DNA from: Alkalibacterium sp034520745
GTDB taxonomy: Bacteria; Bacillota; Bacilli; Lactobacillales; Carnobacteriaceae_A
Length of the DNA: 64,000 nucleotides
Assembly (NCBI GenBank): GCA_034520745.1
Contig: JAXHNF010000017.1
Span: 62,001 to 126,000 of the forward strand
Direction of reading: 5' to 3'
Shown here: positions 30,805 through 40,980 of the stretch, in pieces
How the letters are laid out: each line of letters starts with the position of its first letter
How positions within the stretch are numbered: position 1 is the first letter of the stretch
Position numbers and translations under genes: made by a program
Notes under the pieces: generated by a model
What the model saw: the letters and a program-made list of their open reading frames with translations, nothing else
Told to the model about the DNA's origin: nothing
Database searches by the model: none

Positions 30805-32893
30805 ATGGAGAAACCCAGACTGCCAAAAGAAAATCAGCCGCACTGTCCAACATGCTGAATATCGTCATCGCCTTCGTCGTCGTGTCGATCATCGGCATCA
30901 TCATCATCCCGATGCCGCCGTTCATACTGGACTTTCTGCTGGTCTTGAACATTTCACTGGCCATAACCATCCTCGTCCTGACACTGTTCACGCATTCAGT
31001 CCTGGAGTTCCTCAGTTTTCCTACACTGTTGCTGGTGACAACCATGATCCGTCTGGGGCTGAACATCAGCTCGAACCGCGACTGATCCTGAGTGAAGGGT
31101 CTGCCGGTAGTGTCATCGAGACCTTCGGCAGCTTCGTCGCAGGAAACAACTATATCGTCGGAGCTCGTGTTGTTCGTCATTATCGTCATCGTTCAGATAC
31201 TTGTTGTGACCAACGGTGCGAGCCGGGTCGCGGAAGTGTCTGCCCGTTTCACCCTGGACGCCATGCCTGGTAAACAGATGGCGATCGATGCCGATCTGAA
31301 CAGCGGCCTGATCAATGAACAGACGGCCAAGTCCCGCCGATCGAATCTGGAAAAAGAAGCGAATTTCTACGGCGCGATGGACGGAGCCGAGTGAATTGCG
31401 TGGCGAAAGGGGACGCCATCGCCGGGATCATCATCACGATCATCAACCTGATCGGCGGGATCGCGATTCCATTCACTTCAGGGGAGTTACACGATCGGTG
31501 AGGCGCTGAGCCACTTCGGACAGCTGACCATCGGGGACGGTCTGGTCAGTCAGATCCCGTCACTGCTGATTTCCGTCGCTTCAGGTATTTTAGTTACCCG
31601 GACCGCAAATGAAAAAGGATTTGGCGATACCATCGGCGGAGAATTGTTCAACACGCCGCAGGTCATGTACATCGTTGCGACACTCCTGACTATCTTTGCG
31701 CTCGTTCCCGGTTTCCCGTTCTTCCCGTTCATTATGCTGGCTACAGGCCTGGTCGTTGCCGGCTACCTGGTTGGTGTGGGTCAGAAGAACACGGTACAGG
31801 AAGAAATGGATAATCAGAGACAGGAAGCCATGCAGAAGAATACGGCACCCGTCGAAGAAACAGCGTCCCAGTTCCAGGTCGACCGGATCGCCGTTGAACT
31901 GGGTTACGGCCTGATCCCACTGGCAAGTGAAGAACAGGAATCGAATCTGACCAGTCAGATCGCGTCGATCAGAAAACAGCTTTCTTATGAACTGGGCATA
32001 CTGTTGAACCCGATCCGCATTCGTGACAATCTGCAGATGGGGCAGCGTGATTACGTCATCAAAATCAAAGGCAATCAAGTCGCTGCAGGCACCTTGTATC
32101 CGGACAGTTCTTAGTCGTTGAGCCCGGCGGTATCGAAGGGAGATCGAAGGCATCGATGCGAAAGAACCTGCTTTCGGGCTGGACGCGCTCTGGGTGCAAT
32201 GACCGCAACGAAAAGATCGCCGAACTGAATGATTATACCGTTGTATACCCTTGACCGTTTTAGTGACGCATGTCGAAAAAGGTCATGAAGACCAATGCCG
32301 ATGAGCTCCTCGGCCGTCAGGAAGTGAAAGAACTCCTGGAAGGACTGAAAGGCGACTACAATGTCGTGATCGAAGAGCTGATCCCTGACATCCTGCAGCT
32401 TGGCGACGTGCAGAAAGTGCTCCAGCGTCTCTTAAGAGAATATGTGCCGATCACGGATCTGGTCACTATTTTAGAAACGCTGGCCGATTACGGAAACACG
32501 ACCAAAGATCACGAGACCCTGACGGAATATGTCAGACAGGCACTGAAACGGACGATCGTCAAGGAACATCTGGATGATGCGGGGACCTTGAATGTCCTGG
32601 CTGTTCATCCTGACGTCGAAGAACGGGTCAGCTCCAGCATGCAGAGATCCACGCAGGGATCGATTCCGGTGCTTCAACCTCAGGAAGTGAATCGTCTGTT
32701 TGACAGCATCAATCAGCAGAGCTCAGTCTTATCGGCTCAGGGACTGCCTTTTGTCCTGATGACAGCACCGAAGATCCGGCCGGCCATGAAAAATCTTCTG
32801 TCATTCAATTTTCCGGAACTGGCGGTTCTGTCTTTGAATGAAATTCCAAACGACAGCGCGATCGAGAGTGTCGGGACCATAACGATGGGTTAG
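30805..32893 (+). CDS. flhA: FlhA, export gate protein (frameshifted)
   Basis: About 696 residues, nine-subunit ring of the export gate. Membrane half begins MLNIVIAFVVVSIIGIIIIP and contains the conserved FHIPEP-region equivalents (TRFSLDALPGKQMAID-like RFTLDAMPGKQMAID, INEQTAKSRRSNLEKEANFY). Cytoplasmic domain includes LGYGLIPLA, YVIKIKGNQVAAG, YVPITDLVTILETLADYG. Broken near 30840, 31080, 31160, 31385, 31490, 32115-32160 and 32245. The frame from 32270 to 32893 is the C-terminal part, not a separate gene. Start ATG 30805. Confidence 0.93.
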
Positions 32894-32908
32894 AAAGGGG
32901 AGAAAGAA

Positions 32909-33627
32909 ATGGAAGACCTTCAGCGAAATGAAACAGTGATGCAGTATATGCCGCTGATCCACAAAGTCGTGCACGGCTTGAAGATCAACAACAAGGATTA
33001 CGAACACGAAGACCTGGTCAATATCGGTGTCTTCGGTCTGATGAAAGCCATCGATAAATATGATGCGTCTTTGAATGTACCGTTCATCAACTATGCCTAC
33101 ATGCGCATCAAAGGGGCGATCATCGACGAGATCAGAAAGACTTCGCGGGTGTCCCGCAGCAAGATCAAGGCCGTCAATAATTATTATGACGCGGTCAGCA
33201 CGCCTGCAGCAGACGCTCCTTCGCACACCGACAATAAAGAACTCTGCCGGCATCTAAGCATCACGGACAATGAACTCAAAAAAATCTACGAAACAGTGCA
33301 CCAGCTGTCAGACGTGTCACTGGATTCGATTTTGTTTGAAGATTCCAGCAACGAAACGAAATCTGATGGAAGTGATGACCGACGATTCGGCTCCCTGACA
33401 CGGAAAGCAGCGTGATCAAGAAAGAACAGCTGAGTTACATGAAAGAAGCGATACAGAGCCTGCCAGAACGCGAGCAGCAGATCCTGCAGCTGATTTATTT
33501 TGAGGAACTGAGCATGAAGGAAGTGGCGTACATTTATGACATCTCCACACCCAGAGTTTCCCAGATCCACGGCAAAGCCCTGTTAAAATTAAGAGAGTCT
33601 TTAGGAAAGGTGTATGACAATGCTTAG
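32909..33627 (+). CDS. fliA: FliA/SigD, flagellar sigma factor sigma-28 (one frameshift)
   Basis: About 239 residues, directs RNA polymerase to late flagellar and chemotaxis promoters. Region 2: MPLIHKVVHGL, HEDLVNIGVFGLMKAIDKYD, YAYMRIKGAIIDEIRK. Region 4: SLPEREQQILQLIYFEELSM, KEVAYIYDISTPRVSQIHGK with the helix-turn-helix. Frameshift near 33375. ATG 32909 behind GAAAGGGGAG. It should read the TTAA-N16-CCGATANT sites found in this window and be held by FlgM. Stop overlaps flgF. Confidence 0.95.
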
Positions 33628-34403
33628 AGGAATCAGTACCTTATCGAACAGTTTCAACGTTTTGAGTGAAAAACAGAAAAACCTGGCTACCAATGCCGCC
33701 AATACCATGACACCGGGATACAAGTCTCCAGCAGCTGATGACGAGCACTACCGGTCAAGTCGATATACATAATTATTCAAAAACCCTTCAGGGAAGTCAG
33801 CGGAGAGAGCTTGGACAGCTGAATTTCGGGAATCAGCTTGATGCAGCGGTCAGGAATTTCTCTGCCGGCGGCTTGAAGATGACAGAAAACAAGACCGATG
33901 TGGCAATCAATGGGGATGCCATGTTTACCGTTCAAAACGAGGCCGGAGAACTTTTCTATACGCGTAACGGGAACTTTTCGGTCGATCAGGCGGGGAATCT
34001 GATCACTCAGGAAGGGTATCAGGTTCTGGGCATCGAAGACGGCGGCGGGACGGCCCCGATCAATGTCGGCACGGATGTGGAACAGGCTTTCACGATCGAT
34101 TCGTTCGGCTTTGTGCGGACCAATGCAGCAGACGCAGCACCTCAGTTTTTGTACTTGACGCAGTTTGCAGACACCGCGGGACTCGAAAGCGCAGGCGGCA
34201 CACTCTTTCAGGGCGGCAATGGGGCACCGGTCGGCGTGGGCTTTGAGATTCAGCAGGGGTATGTGGAGTCGTCCAATGTCAATATGGCCGACGTCATGAC
34301 CGACATGCTGCAGATATCCAGAGAATTTGAAGCGAATCAGCGTGTTTTGAGGTCAACGGACGAAACACTGAAACGTGCGACCCAGGAAGTTGGACGCACA
34401 TAA
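33620..34403 (+). CDS. flgF: FlgF/FlhO, rod protein (one frameshift)
   Basis: About 261 residues. N-terminus MLRGISTLSNSFNVLSEKQK, LATNAANTMTPGYKS (rod motif), then AINGDAMFTVQNEAGELFYT, RNGNFSVDQAGNLITQEGY and the C-terminal helix REFEANQRVLRSTDETLKRA. In Bacillus this pair of genes is called flhO-flhP. One extra base near 33733. ATG 33620 overlaps the fliA stop. Confidence 0.9.
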
Positions 34404-34428
34404 ATAGGATAAAAAGGAAGGTGACAAG

Positions 34429-35207
34429 ATGAAGATCCCGTACAATATTTCCAAAAGTGCACTGCAGGCGCAGCAGCATAAGCTAAATCATATCTCGCAT
34501 AACATCGCCAACGTCAGCACGACCGGCTTCAAGCATAAAGACGTTCAGTTTTCGGAACTGATCCATAATGCGGTCACAGAACGTGACGTGCGCCTCGCAG
34601 AAGACATTGAAAACCCCAGCCTGAACGCGGGGTAAAAATGGCGACGAGCAAGAACAATTTTGCTCAGGGAAGCCTGACTCAGACCAATGATCCGTTCCAC
34701 CTGGCGATCACAGGCAGCGGCTTTTTCGGTGTCAGAAACAATGAGGGCGAACGGATGCTGACGCGTGACGGCGCCTTTCATTTGAGTACAGACGGCCAGA
34801 TCGTCAACGACCGGGGAGACGCCGTGGAACTGAATGCGGCCATTCCTGACAACGTTTTGAATCAGGGGCCGGTTTCCATCAGTGAAAACGGCGAAGTGTT
34901 TGTCACAACTGATGGTCAGGCAAACGCTGTCGGTCAGATCACGCTGTTTCTGCCGCCGCATCATGAAGCCCTCAGTGACGCCGGTCAGAATATGTACCGC
35001 ATCGAAGACGGCATCGATGTCCTGACTTCAGCCGAGAATCCGGAAGCGTTTGGCGCAGTTGCGAGCGGTTATCTGGAATCATCGACGGTGGATCTGGCTC
35101 AAAGCATCACGGACATGCTGATGTCCCAGCGCGCTTATTCGCTCAATTCCAAAGTCATGCAGAGCACGGACGAAATCTATTCGCTGATCAATCAGTTCAG
35201 TTCATAA
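34429..35207 (+). CDS. flgG: FlgG/FlhP, distal rod protein (one frameshift)
   Basis: About 259 residues. MKIPYNISKSALQAQQHKLN, HISHNIANVSTTGFKHKD, TGSGFFGVRNNEGERMLTRD and the final helix SQRAYSLNSKVMQSTDEIYS. Frameshift near 34633 (GGGGTAAAAATG). ATG 34429 behind AAGGAAGGTG. With FlgF it builds the distal rod. Confidence 0.9.
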
Positions 35208-35232
35208 GACCACAAGCAGGGAGGGATAGGCA

Positions 35233-35954
35233 ATGATCCGACTGAAAGACATCTCGCATATGTATGAGGCATTCGACGGCTTTGTGCTGAAGGATATTAC
35301 CTGTGATATCGAACAAGGTGAATTTGTCTATCTGACAGGTGGTTTGAGATCCGGGAAGACCACTTTTCTCAAAGTGATCAGCGGCCAGCTCAAAGCGACA
35401 AAAGGCCTGTTGAGTGTCCAGTCACAGGTAGTCAGTCATTTGAAAAAGAACAAGGAATACTTGCATAAAAGGCAGGCCGGAGTGGTCTTCAGAGACATGC
35501 AGATGCTCGAGGATAGGACTGTGTATGAGAATGTGGGCTTATGTCCTTGAAGTGACTGACTTTCCTGATCAGGAGATCGAAGAGCGGGTACTGGAGATAC
35601 TGTCGCTGGTCGGACTGAAATATAAAGCCCTGGATGCCCTGGTCAATTGTTCCGAAGCTGAACGAAGAACGCGTGGCCATCGCCCGCGCCATCGTCCATC
35701 ACCCGAGTGTGCTGGTCCTTGATGAACCGACTTTGGATCTTCAGATCAGAGCCAAGGTCGATCTGCTCAATCTGGTGCATAAGATCAACCAGCAGGGCAT
35801 CACGGTGATCATGGCTACTCGAGAAGAAGAACTGATCGAACGCATGCCTGCGCGCATGATCGAACTGGAAAAAGGCAGGATCATACGCGACCGCTCCAAA
35901 AACCATATGCTCTTTATCCTGAGTGACAGGATGGGCGAATATTATATAAGCTGA
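35233..35954 (+). CDS. Orphan FtsE-like ABC ATPase (frameshifted)
   Basis: About 240 residues, last gene of the flagellar operon. Resembles FtsE/LolD-type ATPases: MIRLKDISHMYEAFDGFVLK, QAGVVFRDMQMLEDRTVYEN (Q-loop region with F-R-D), Walker B SVLVLDEPTLDL, VAIARAIVHHPSVLVL. Walker A is unusual (GGLRSGKTT, Arg where Gly is usual) and the signature LSGGE is replaced by SEAE. No FtsX-like permease partner follows; a terminator does. Frameshifts near 35540 and 35655. Function unknown; an ATPase acting on envelope or flagellar placement is only a guess. Confidence 0.8.
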
Positions 35955-35990
35955 CCCCCGCTCAATGCAATCTGAGCAGGGGTCATTTAT
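35952..35990. terminator. Bidirectional terminator closing the flagellar operon
   Basis: TGACCCC-CGCTCA / TGAGC-AGGGGTCA stem with an 8-base loop; overlaps the stop of the ATPase gene and serves the convergent gene at 36003 too. Confidence 0.8.
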
Positions 35991-36002
35991 GTATAAAATT
36001 AC

Positions 36003-36624
36003 TTAGGAGCTCTTAGAGGTGGTCAAGGATTGAATTGCCGATAGACTGAACGGATCGGTTTCAGGTAACGCCTGTGTGACCCGGATGGGTTCTGAAATCT
36101 GGTGGATCAGTTTCGGATACTGCTGCAGCGGTCCGTCATATACACAGATCGGATGAACGGCTTCGATCACATCTCTCGGATGCATCAGATTCGGCCGGTC
36201 ATAGGGGGACAGGATGCCGGCGACCTGCAGTAAGGTGGCGATAAATTCGGAACAGAAAAAATGATCCGAACGTTCCCACGAATAGTTGAAGTAAGCGGGC
36301 ACCATGCCAATTAAGTTGTAATGCCAGTCCAAAGGTGAGTGTCGAAAGCTTTCAGCTGCATACTGATCGTCTCCCATTCTTCATCCGTGACAGTGAGGGC
36401 GTAGATGCGTCCTGCTGAATGACGGTAAAAGGGATGGCTGAAATTCTTTCGGTGAAGCCGGCTGCGAGCGGGTTATGCGGCTGACGGCGTCCGAAACTGT
36501 AGACGGTGGACAAGGAAGCGTCCAGAGAAATCGATAAATGATTGTACGGGTATTTACTGAGCAGGCGGATGCCATGACTCAGTACAGTGTTGTTTTTTGT
36601 TTCAATTAGATAGATGATTGGCAT
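36003..36624 (-). CDS. NlpC/P60-like (permuted papain fold) hydrolase (frameshifted)
   Basis: About 207 residues on the minus strand, starting MPIIYLIETKNNTVLSHGIR. The order of motifs, His first (YPYNHLSISLD, then VYSFGRR) and Cys later (DHFFCSEFIATLLQVAGI), is that of circularly permuted NlpC/P60 enzymes of the YiiX/YebB type, which cleave amide or ester bonds, often in lipids or peptidoglycan. No signal peptide is visible, so a cytoplasmic or lipid-side role fits better than wall lysis. Two frame breaks near 36355-36400. Substrate unknown. Confidence 0.65.
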
Positions 36625-36981
36625 ATAGATTCCCCTTACGATTACGTTGGTTAGATGTCGTTGAAAATTCAGTATCAGGCTGAGAGTAAAAACGTCTTGT
36701 GTTTTCAGCCAGTATCTTTTGGTGCAATATTTTATATTCCAAAGTAATTCAGCACCAACAGTAATTGTACATCATAGTCTGCTGTTTGTATATATCATGA
36801 ATAAAATTACTTGAGCCTATAGCTTGATTGACCTTAGGAAAGATGGGAAATTTGTATTTAATAAATAGGAGAAATTGTCGATTACCATTGTTTTTTAAGG
36901 TTTTTGACTATAATGTGCAAATCAGCATTCTGTATGCTGATTTGACCGGTTTGTAACACGTTCTTCATCCTGATCATTATT
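36625..36981. other. Intergenic region with promoter-like box and hairpin
   Basis: No gene seen. TATAAT at 36909-36914 reads toward the repeat array and is followed by a perfect palindrome AAATCAGCAT-TCTGT-ATGCTGATTT (36919-36943). Its geometry, 10-bp stem and 5-base loop, equals that of the palindrome at 6622-6646 next to the other array. Confidence 0.4.
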
Positions 36982-37230
36982 AACTGGTTCCAAAAACCTC
37001 TTCGTAACCAGTTGATCGGGAGATCCTGGACTGAACTGGTCCCATTCTGCCTCTTTGAAACCAGTTCAATCTCTACATAGCATGAACTCGCTGCAAAACG
37101 GATATTGGCACAGGTTCATAAAACGTGATCAAGATGAACTGGTTCCTATACCGCTTTTTGAAACCAGTTCAAAGTCAGGAAGGGAGCCCAACTTGTTCCA
37201 TTACCGCTTTTTTGACGAAAGTAATCGGGG
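36982..37230. repeat. Second array of ~52-bp hairpin repeats (about five units)
   Basis: Units begin near 36982, 37033, 37083, 37136 and 37190, a period of 50-54 bases. The best ones fold as GAACTGGTT / AACCAGTTC around CCTATACCGCTTTTTG-like loops (37136-37170; 37033-37068). The third unit keeps only GAACT...GGTTC and the fifth only its left half. Sequence differs from the array at 6136-6503, but period and one-hairpin-per-unit design are the same. Confidence 0.65.
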
Positions 37231-37282
37231 TAAAGCTCTGGAACCGCCGGGGACCGGACTATCTGTCAAAAAGCAATTAAAA

Positions 37283-37345
37283 ATGAGCAGTGATCATTCA
37301 GTGGTAGAAATTGGAACACACCAATCAATGATCACTGCTCATGTT
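37283..37345 (-). terminator. Inverted repeat after the minus-strand chemoreceptor gene
   Basis: ATGAGCAGTGATCATT at 37283-37298 pairs exactly with AATGATCACTGCTCAT near 37327-37342, around a ~28-base loop; TTTTTA follows on the minus strand after the stem. The stem is strong, the long loop is unusual for a terminator. Confidence 0.55.
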
Positions 37346-37350
37346 TATTT

Positions 37351-38971
37351 TTAGACGATTGGCGCCGCCTTTTTCCTGAAGCTAAAACGTTTTTTGGTCG
37401 AAGGTGCTTCGTCAGCTTCTTCAACTGTTTCATTGCTTCCTTTTAAACTCTGGATCAATGGACTCAGTTTCTCAACTTCCAGAGACAGCGACTGGGCGAT
37501 TTCAGTGGTTTCCTTGATCAGTTCCAGCTGCTTCACAGACTGCTCATCGGTCGCTTGGGTCGTCTGTTCCGTTTCTTCGGCGATCTCCTGCATGATATCG
37601 AGAGAGGCGATGATCTTTTCAGCGCTTTGAGAAATCATTGAGGAGGTGGAGGCTGTCTCATTGATGTCATCATCCAGCTGTCTGACTGCGTTGAGGATAT
37701 ATTCGAATTTCGTTTCTGTCTGAGCCACACTGTTCAAGCTGTCAGCCATTTTTGTTTCGCCGATGTCCACCGAGCCTTTGGCCTGGGCACTTTCTGACTG
37801 GATCGTCTGGATGATCCCGGCGACTTTTTTGACGGCTCCGTCAGTCTGTTCGGACAGTTTTCTCACTTCATCGGCAACAACCGCAAAGCCTTTGCCCGCT
37901 TCACCGGCTTGAGCCGCTTCGATAGCCGCATTTAAAGCCAGCAGATTCGTTTTCTCGGATATGGCCGAGATGACGGTGATGATGCTGTCGATTTCTTTGG
38001 AACGGCTATCCAGGGACTCTACCACGGCTTTGACTTCCTGGAAGGCGCTGGAGAGATTCTTCATTTCTGATGTTGTCTGAGAAACCAGATTGAACCCTTC
38101 TTGGGATTCACTGGTCATTTCTTTTGAAGAAGTCAGGATGTTTTTCGTGTTCAGTTCAATGGTTCGGATCGAGGAGGAGAAAGAATCCAGGACCGACTGA
38201 CTGTTCTGGGCCTGAGTGACCTGCTTTTTGGAACCTGAGCGAATATTCAGGATCGATGCTTTCACTTCTTCACTGCTGTTTTGGGTTTTCAAGGCATTGG
38301 CATTCAGCTGCTTTGAAGTGGAGTCTACTTGATCGTTCGTGTCACTCACCCTGAGCGGACGAATCGACTGGATCGTGGCTTCGTTATCCGCATTTATGGC
38401 TTCAAACGCCTGCACCTGTTTCTGATTCGAGGCGATCTGCCAGATAACAGCTCCGGCGGTCAAAAAGGAGAAACGCGGCGTGCATGATGACCATGATGGA
38501 GGGATAGTCTCCTGGACCATAGACAAACAGCGTGGCCGGGGCGTAAAAGTAGCCGGTTAAATGCTGGACGACAAAAATGATGGTCATCAGTGAAACCAGC
38601 TTGACGGAGTTGTAATAGGCCATCATTGCCACCACCATGAAGATCCCGAAATGATACTCAACTGAACCCATTCCGCCCATGATCATGCTGATCACTGAAA
38701 AAGTCAAAGACAGCGTGACCAGAGAGGGCGTGATTTCAGCATGAGGTTTTCTAAACATCAGATAAGCAGCAAAAAGCAGCAGGAGCAGCGGGACGGCAAA
38801 GAACAGTCCTGTGACCAGATCGTAGTAGCCGGGCAGAGTATTCATGCCCAAGGCTTCAGTCGATCCATGGGCATGCAGATTGATCAGATTCAGACGATGG
38901 GACACATGGATCAGAGCATTCAGGACAAAGGTGATGGAGGCCAGTCCGACCATTAATTTATTTTTTTTCAT
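37351..38971 (-). CDS. Chemoreceptor with multi-pass membrane sensor (one frameshift)
   Basis: About 540 residues. N-terminal ~190 residues are mostly membrane helices with HVSHRLNLINLHAHG and VEYHFGIFMVVAMMAYYNSV, a His-containing pattern also seen in other receptors and cyclases with 5-6 membrane segments. There is no outer ligand domain and no clear HAMP. The cytoplasmic part is a normal methyl-accepting signalling hairpin (KTNLLALNAAIEAAQAGEAG, FAVVADEVRKLSEQT). Frameshift near 38460. I prefer the start at 38971 (MKKNKLMVG) to 38980, as AAGGA lies right against the latter. Its sigma-28 promoter is at 39023-39050. Confidence 0.9.
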
Positions 38972-39022
38972 TATTATCATTCCTTACTATTTTTTCTGAA
39001 ACAATGTTTATCCAATACTATC

Positions 39023-39050
39023 ATTATCGGTTTATTTCTTTGTAACTTAA
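39023..39050 (-). promoter_or_regulatory. Sigma-28 promoter of the minus-strand chemoreceptor
   Basis: On the minus strand: TTAA (39050-39047), 16 bases, CCGATAAT (39030-39023), about 52 bases before the chosen start. Confidence 0.8.
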
Positions 39051-39057
39051 GTCTGAA

Positions 39058-39086
39058 GTGCATTTTTCCCAGACGGCGTGTATACT
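39058..39086 (+). promoter_or_regulatory. Sigma-A promoter of the DUF2254 gene
   Basis: GTGCAT (39058-39063), 17 bases, TATACT (39081-39086). Eight bases separate it from the divergent sigma-28 promoter, so the two polymerases may compete. Confidence 0.55.
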
Positions 39087-39134
39087 GAAAGATAATAGAG
39101 GATTTTTATTGAGAACTGCAGCGGAGGGATAAAG

Positions 39135-40868
39135 ATGATCGAAAAGTGGAATCTGAATATGGAAGAGAGAAAGATCTGGATCACACTGGGCGGGAGTATT
39201 CTTTTTTCATTCCTGCTGGCTGTGCTGGTGATTCTGTTCGATACTCGGCTGCTGGTCGGCGTTGAGTACCTGCCAAACTGGACCTTGACGAATGTCCATC
39301 TTGCCAGAGAAATATTGGGCTTGCTGGCCGGATCGCTCTTGACTGCGCAACGTTTACGTTCGGTACGATGCTGTCGATCGTCACGCTTTATACATCGAAT
39401 TTCAGTCCCCGGGCCACGGAAAATTTCCTGCTCAACCGTACGTCGATGAATACCCTGGGAATCTTTTTAGGCGGGTTCATCTATTGTCTGGCCTCCTTAT
39501 TTTTCATGCGCAGTTCAGAGGATGAATTTCTTGTCGTATCGGCGACGGTCGCGCTTGTTTATGCCTTGGGGGCCGTTTTGATCTTTACCCGGTTCGTTTA
39601 TACCAGTTCCGAATTTGTCCAGCTTGAAAAACTGATCCACCGATTATATAAGAAGCTCAGGGCGTGTATGATAATTACATCGTCAGGTTTGAAGATTTTC
39701 ATTCCATCAAACACCTGCCTGAGATGTCATACATGTACACCTACGATATTAAGGCGGATACCAGTGCTTATGTGGAGTATATCGATTTTGACACGCTGAA
39801 AAATATTGCGGATAAATATGAAGCCAACGTCATTATCAGCATTCGAATCGGTATTTTGTCACCGCAAAAGAACCGATCATGGAAATCAAGACCAACGAAA
39901 ATCTGGAAGACGAGATGGAAGAGATCACTAAAAGAATCAATAACAGCTTAAGTTATGAATCAGAAAAATCAGCCATGTACGACCCTGACTATGCGCGGGA
40001 AAAACTGACGGAAGTGGCTTTAGAAGCCGTTTCTCCCGGTGTAAACGACCCTGAAGACAGCCATCCATGTCCTGCATTACAAGTCACTGCTGGAAAAAAG
40101 ACTGGCCGGGCTGCCGGGAACATACGTCATCTTTCATAATGAGGAAGAAGAAAATAACGGAGATGAAACCGTGGAAGAGGAAGAAAATCACGGTAAAGAG
40201 GACAAGAGTAAAGGCCAGTCAGAACCGGAACCCGAAAAGGACCCGGTCGATACTGAAGAAAAGGGCTTGAATGTCCATTCTAATGATGCTGATGATGAAG
40301 AAGAGAAAACATCCAGCACCGAGGAAATCACCAGTGAAAGTGACGAGGACGAAGCTGGAGATAATGAAGACGATGAAGAGGACGAATCCAAAAAAACGAC
40401 TGTCATTTCCGATCCTGAAAAGAAGACAGCGAAGACGACGAAAAAGATGAAAATATTGAAGAAGACAGTGAAGAGGAATCAGAAGAGTCTGAGACTGATT
40501 TTGACGAAGAAGAGGACAATGAGTCAGAGGAAGAAGAAAACAAGTCTGAAAGAAAAGAAAATGAGTATGAGAAATGTGTCTTTTACAGGTACAACGACTT
40601 TGCGGAAGACCTGCACTCGGGCTACTGGCAGCTGGTCTTTTACATGCAGAAAGATATTTCCGGTGTTCATGCTTTGTTCGAAGCTCTCAAGACCATCACG
40701 TATGAGGCACATCTGGACAATTTAGGCTTTATCCATGAATACAACGAATACCTGTACAACATGACCTCCAAAAACTTCTCGGAAAGTTTTGACCAGAACA
40801 TCATCGAAAAAGATTATCAGACTGTGAAAACGATCATTGAAAAGAAAAAAGTTGAACTGGAGGATTAA
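39135..40868 (+). CDS. DUF2254 membrane protein with long acidic insert (frameshifted)
   Basis: About 577 residues. Membrane segments ITLGGSILFSFLLAVLVILF, LGIFLGGFIYCLASLFF and ALVYALGAVLIFTRFVY, with DUF2254 signatures SNFSPRATENFLLNRTS and LEAVSPGVNDP. Role unknown. Between about 40140 and 40570 there is a very acidic low-complexity stretch (runs of Glu/Asp with Ser, Lys) that I do not expect in the family. The end, VFYRYNDFAEDLHSGYWQLV and EALKTITYEAHLDN, is the normal C-terminus. Frameshifts near 39350, 39655, 39860, 40060, 40150 and 40420. ATG 39135 behind GGAGGGA. Confidence 0.82.
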
Positions 40869-40877
40869 GTTGTCATG

Positions 40878-40910
40878 AACGCACATTTGTTAAAAATGTG
40901 CGTTTTTTTT
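40878..40910 (+). terminator. Terminator after the DUF2254 gene
   Basis: AACGCACATTT / AAATGTGCGTT, 11 bp, 5-base loop, then six T. Confidence 0.88.
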
Positions 40911-40921
40911 CATGTTCTGAC

Positions 40922-40949
40922 TTAACTCTTATATAAAAGCACCGATTAT
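40922..40949 (+). promoter_or_regulatory. Sigma-28 promoter of the third chemoreceptor gene
   Basis: TTAA (40922-40925), 16 bases, CCGATTAT (40942-40949), 32 bases before the ATG. Confidence 0.8.
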
Positions 40950-40980
40950 AATCAATAATAAGAGAATTGGAGGAAATATA

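Noticed and set aside
32270..32893. Separate gene between flhA and fliA
   Set aside because: It is the C-terminal half of the FlhA cytoplasmic domain continued after frame breaks near 32120-32250; total length then equals normal FlhA.
37055..37354. 99-codon plus-strand frame
   Set aside because: Runs through the second repeat array and the inverted repeat at the end of the chemoreceptor gene; no ribosome site.
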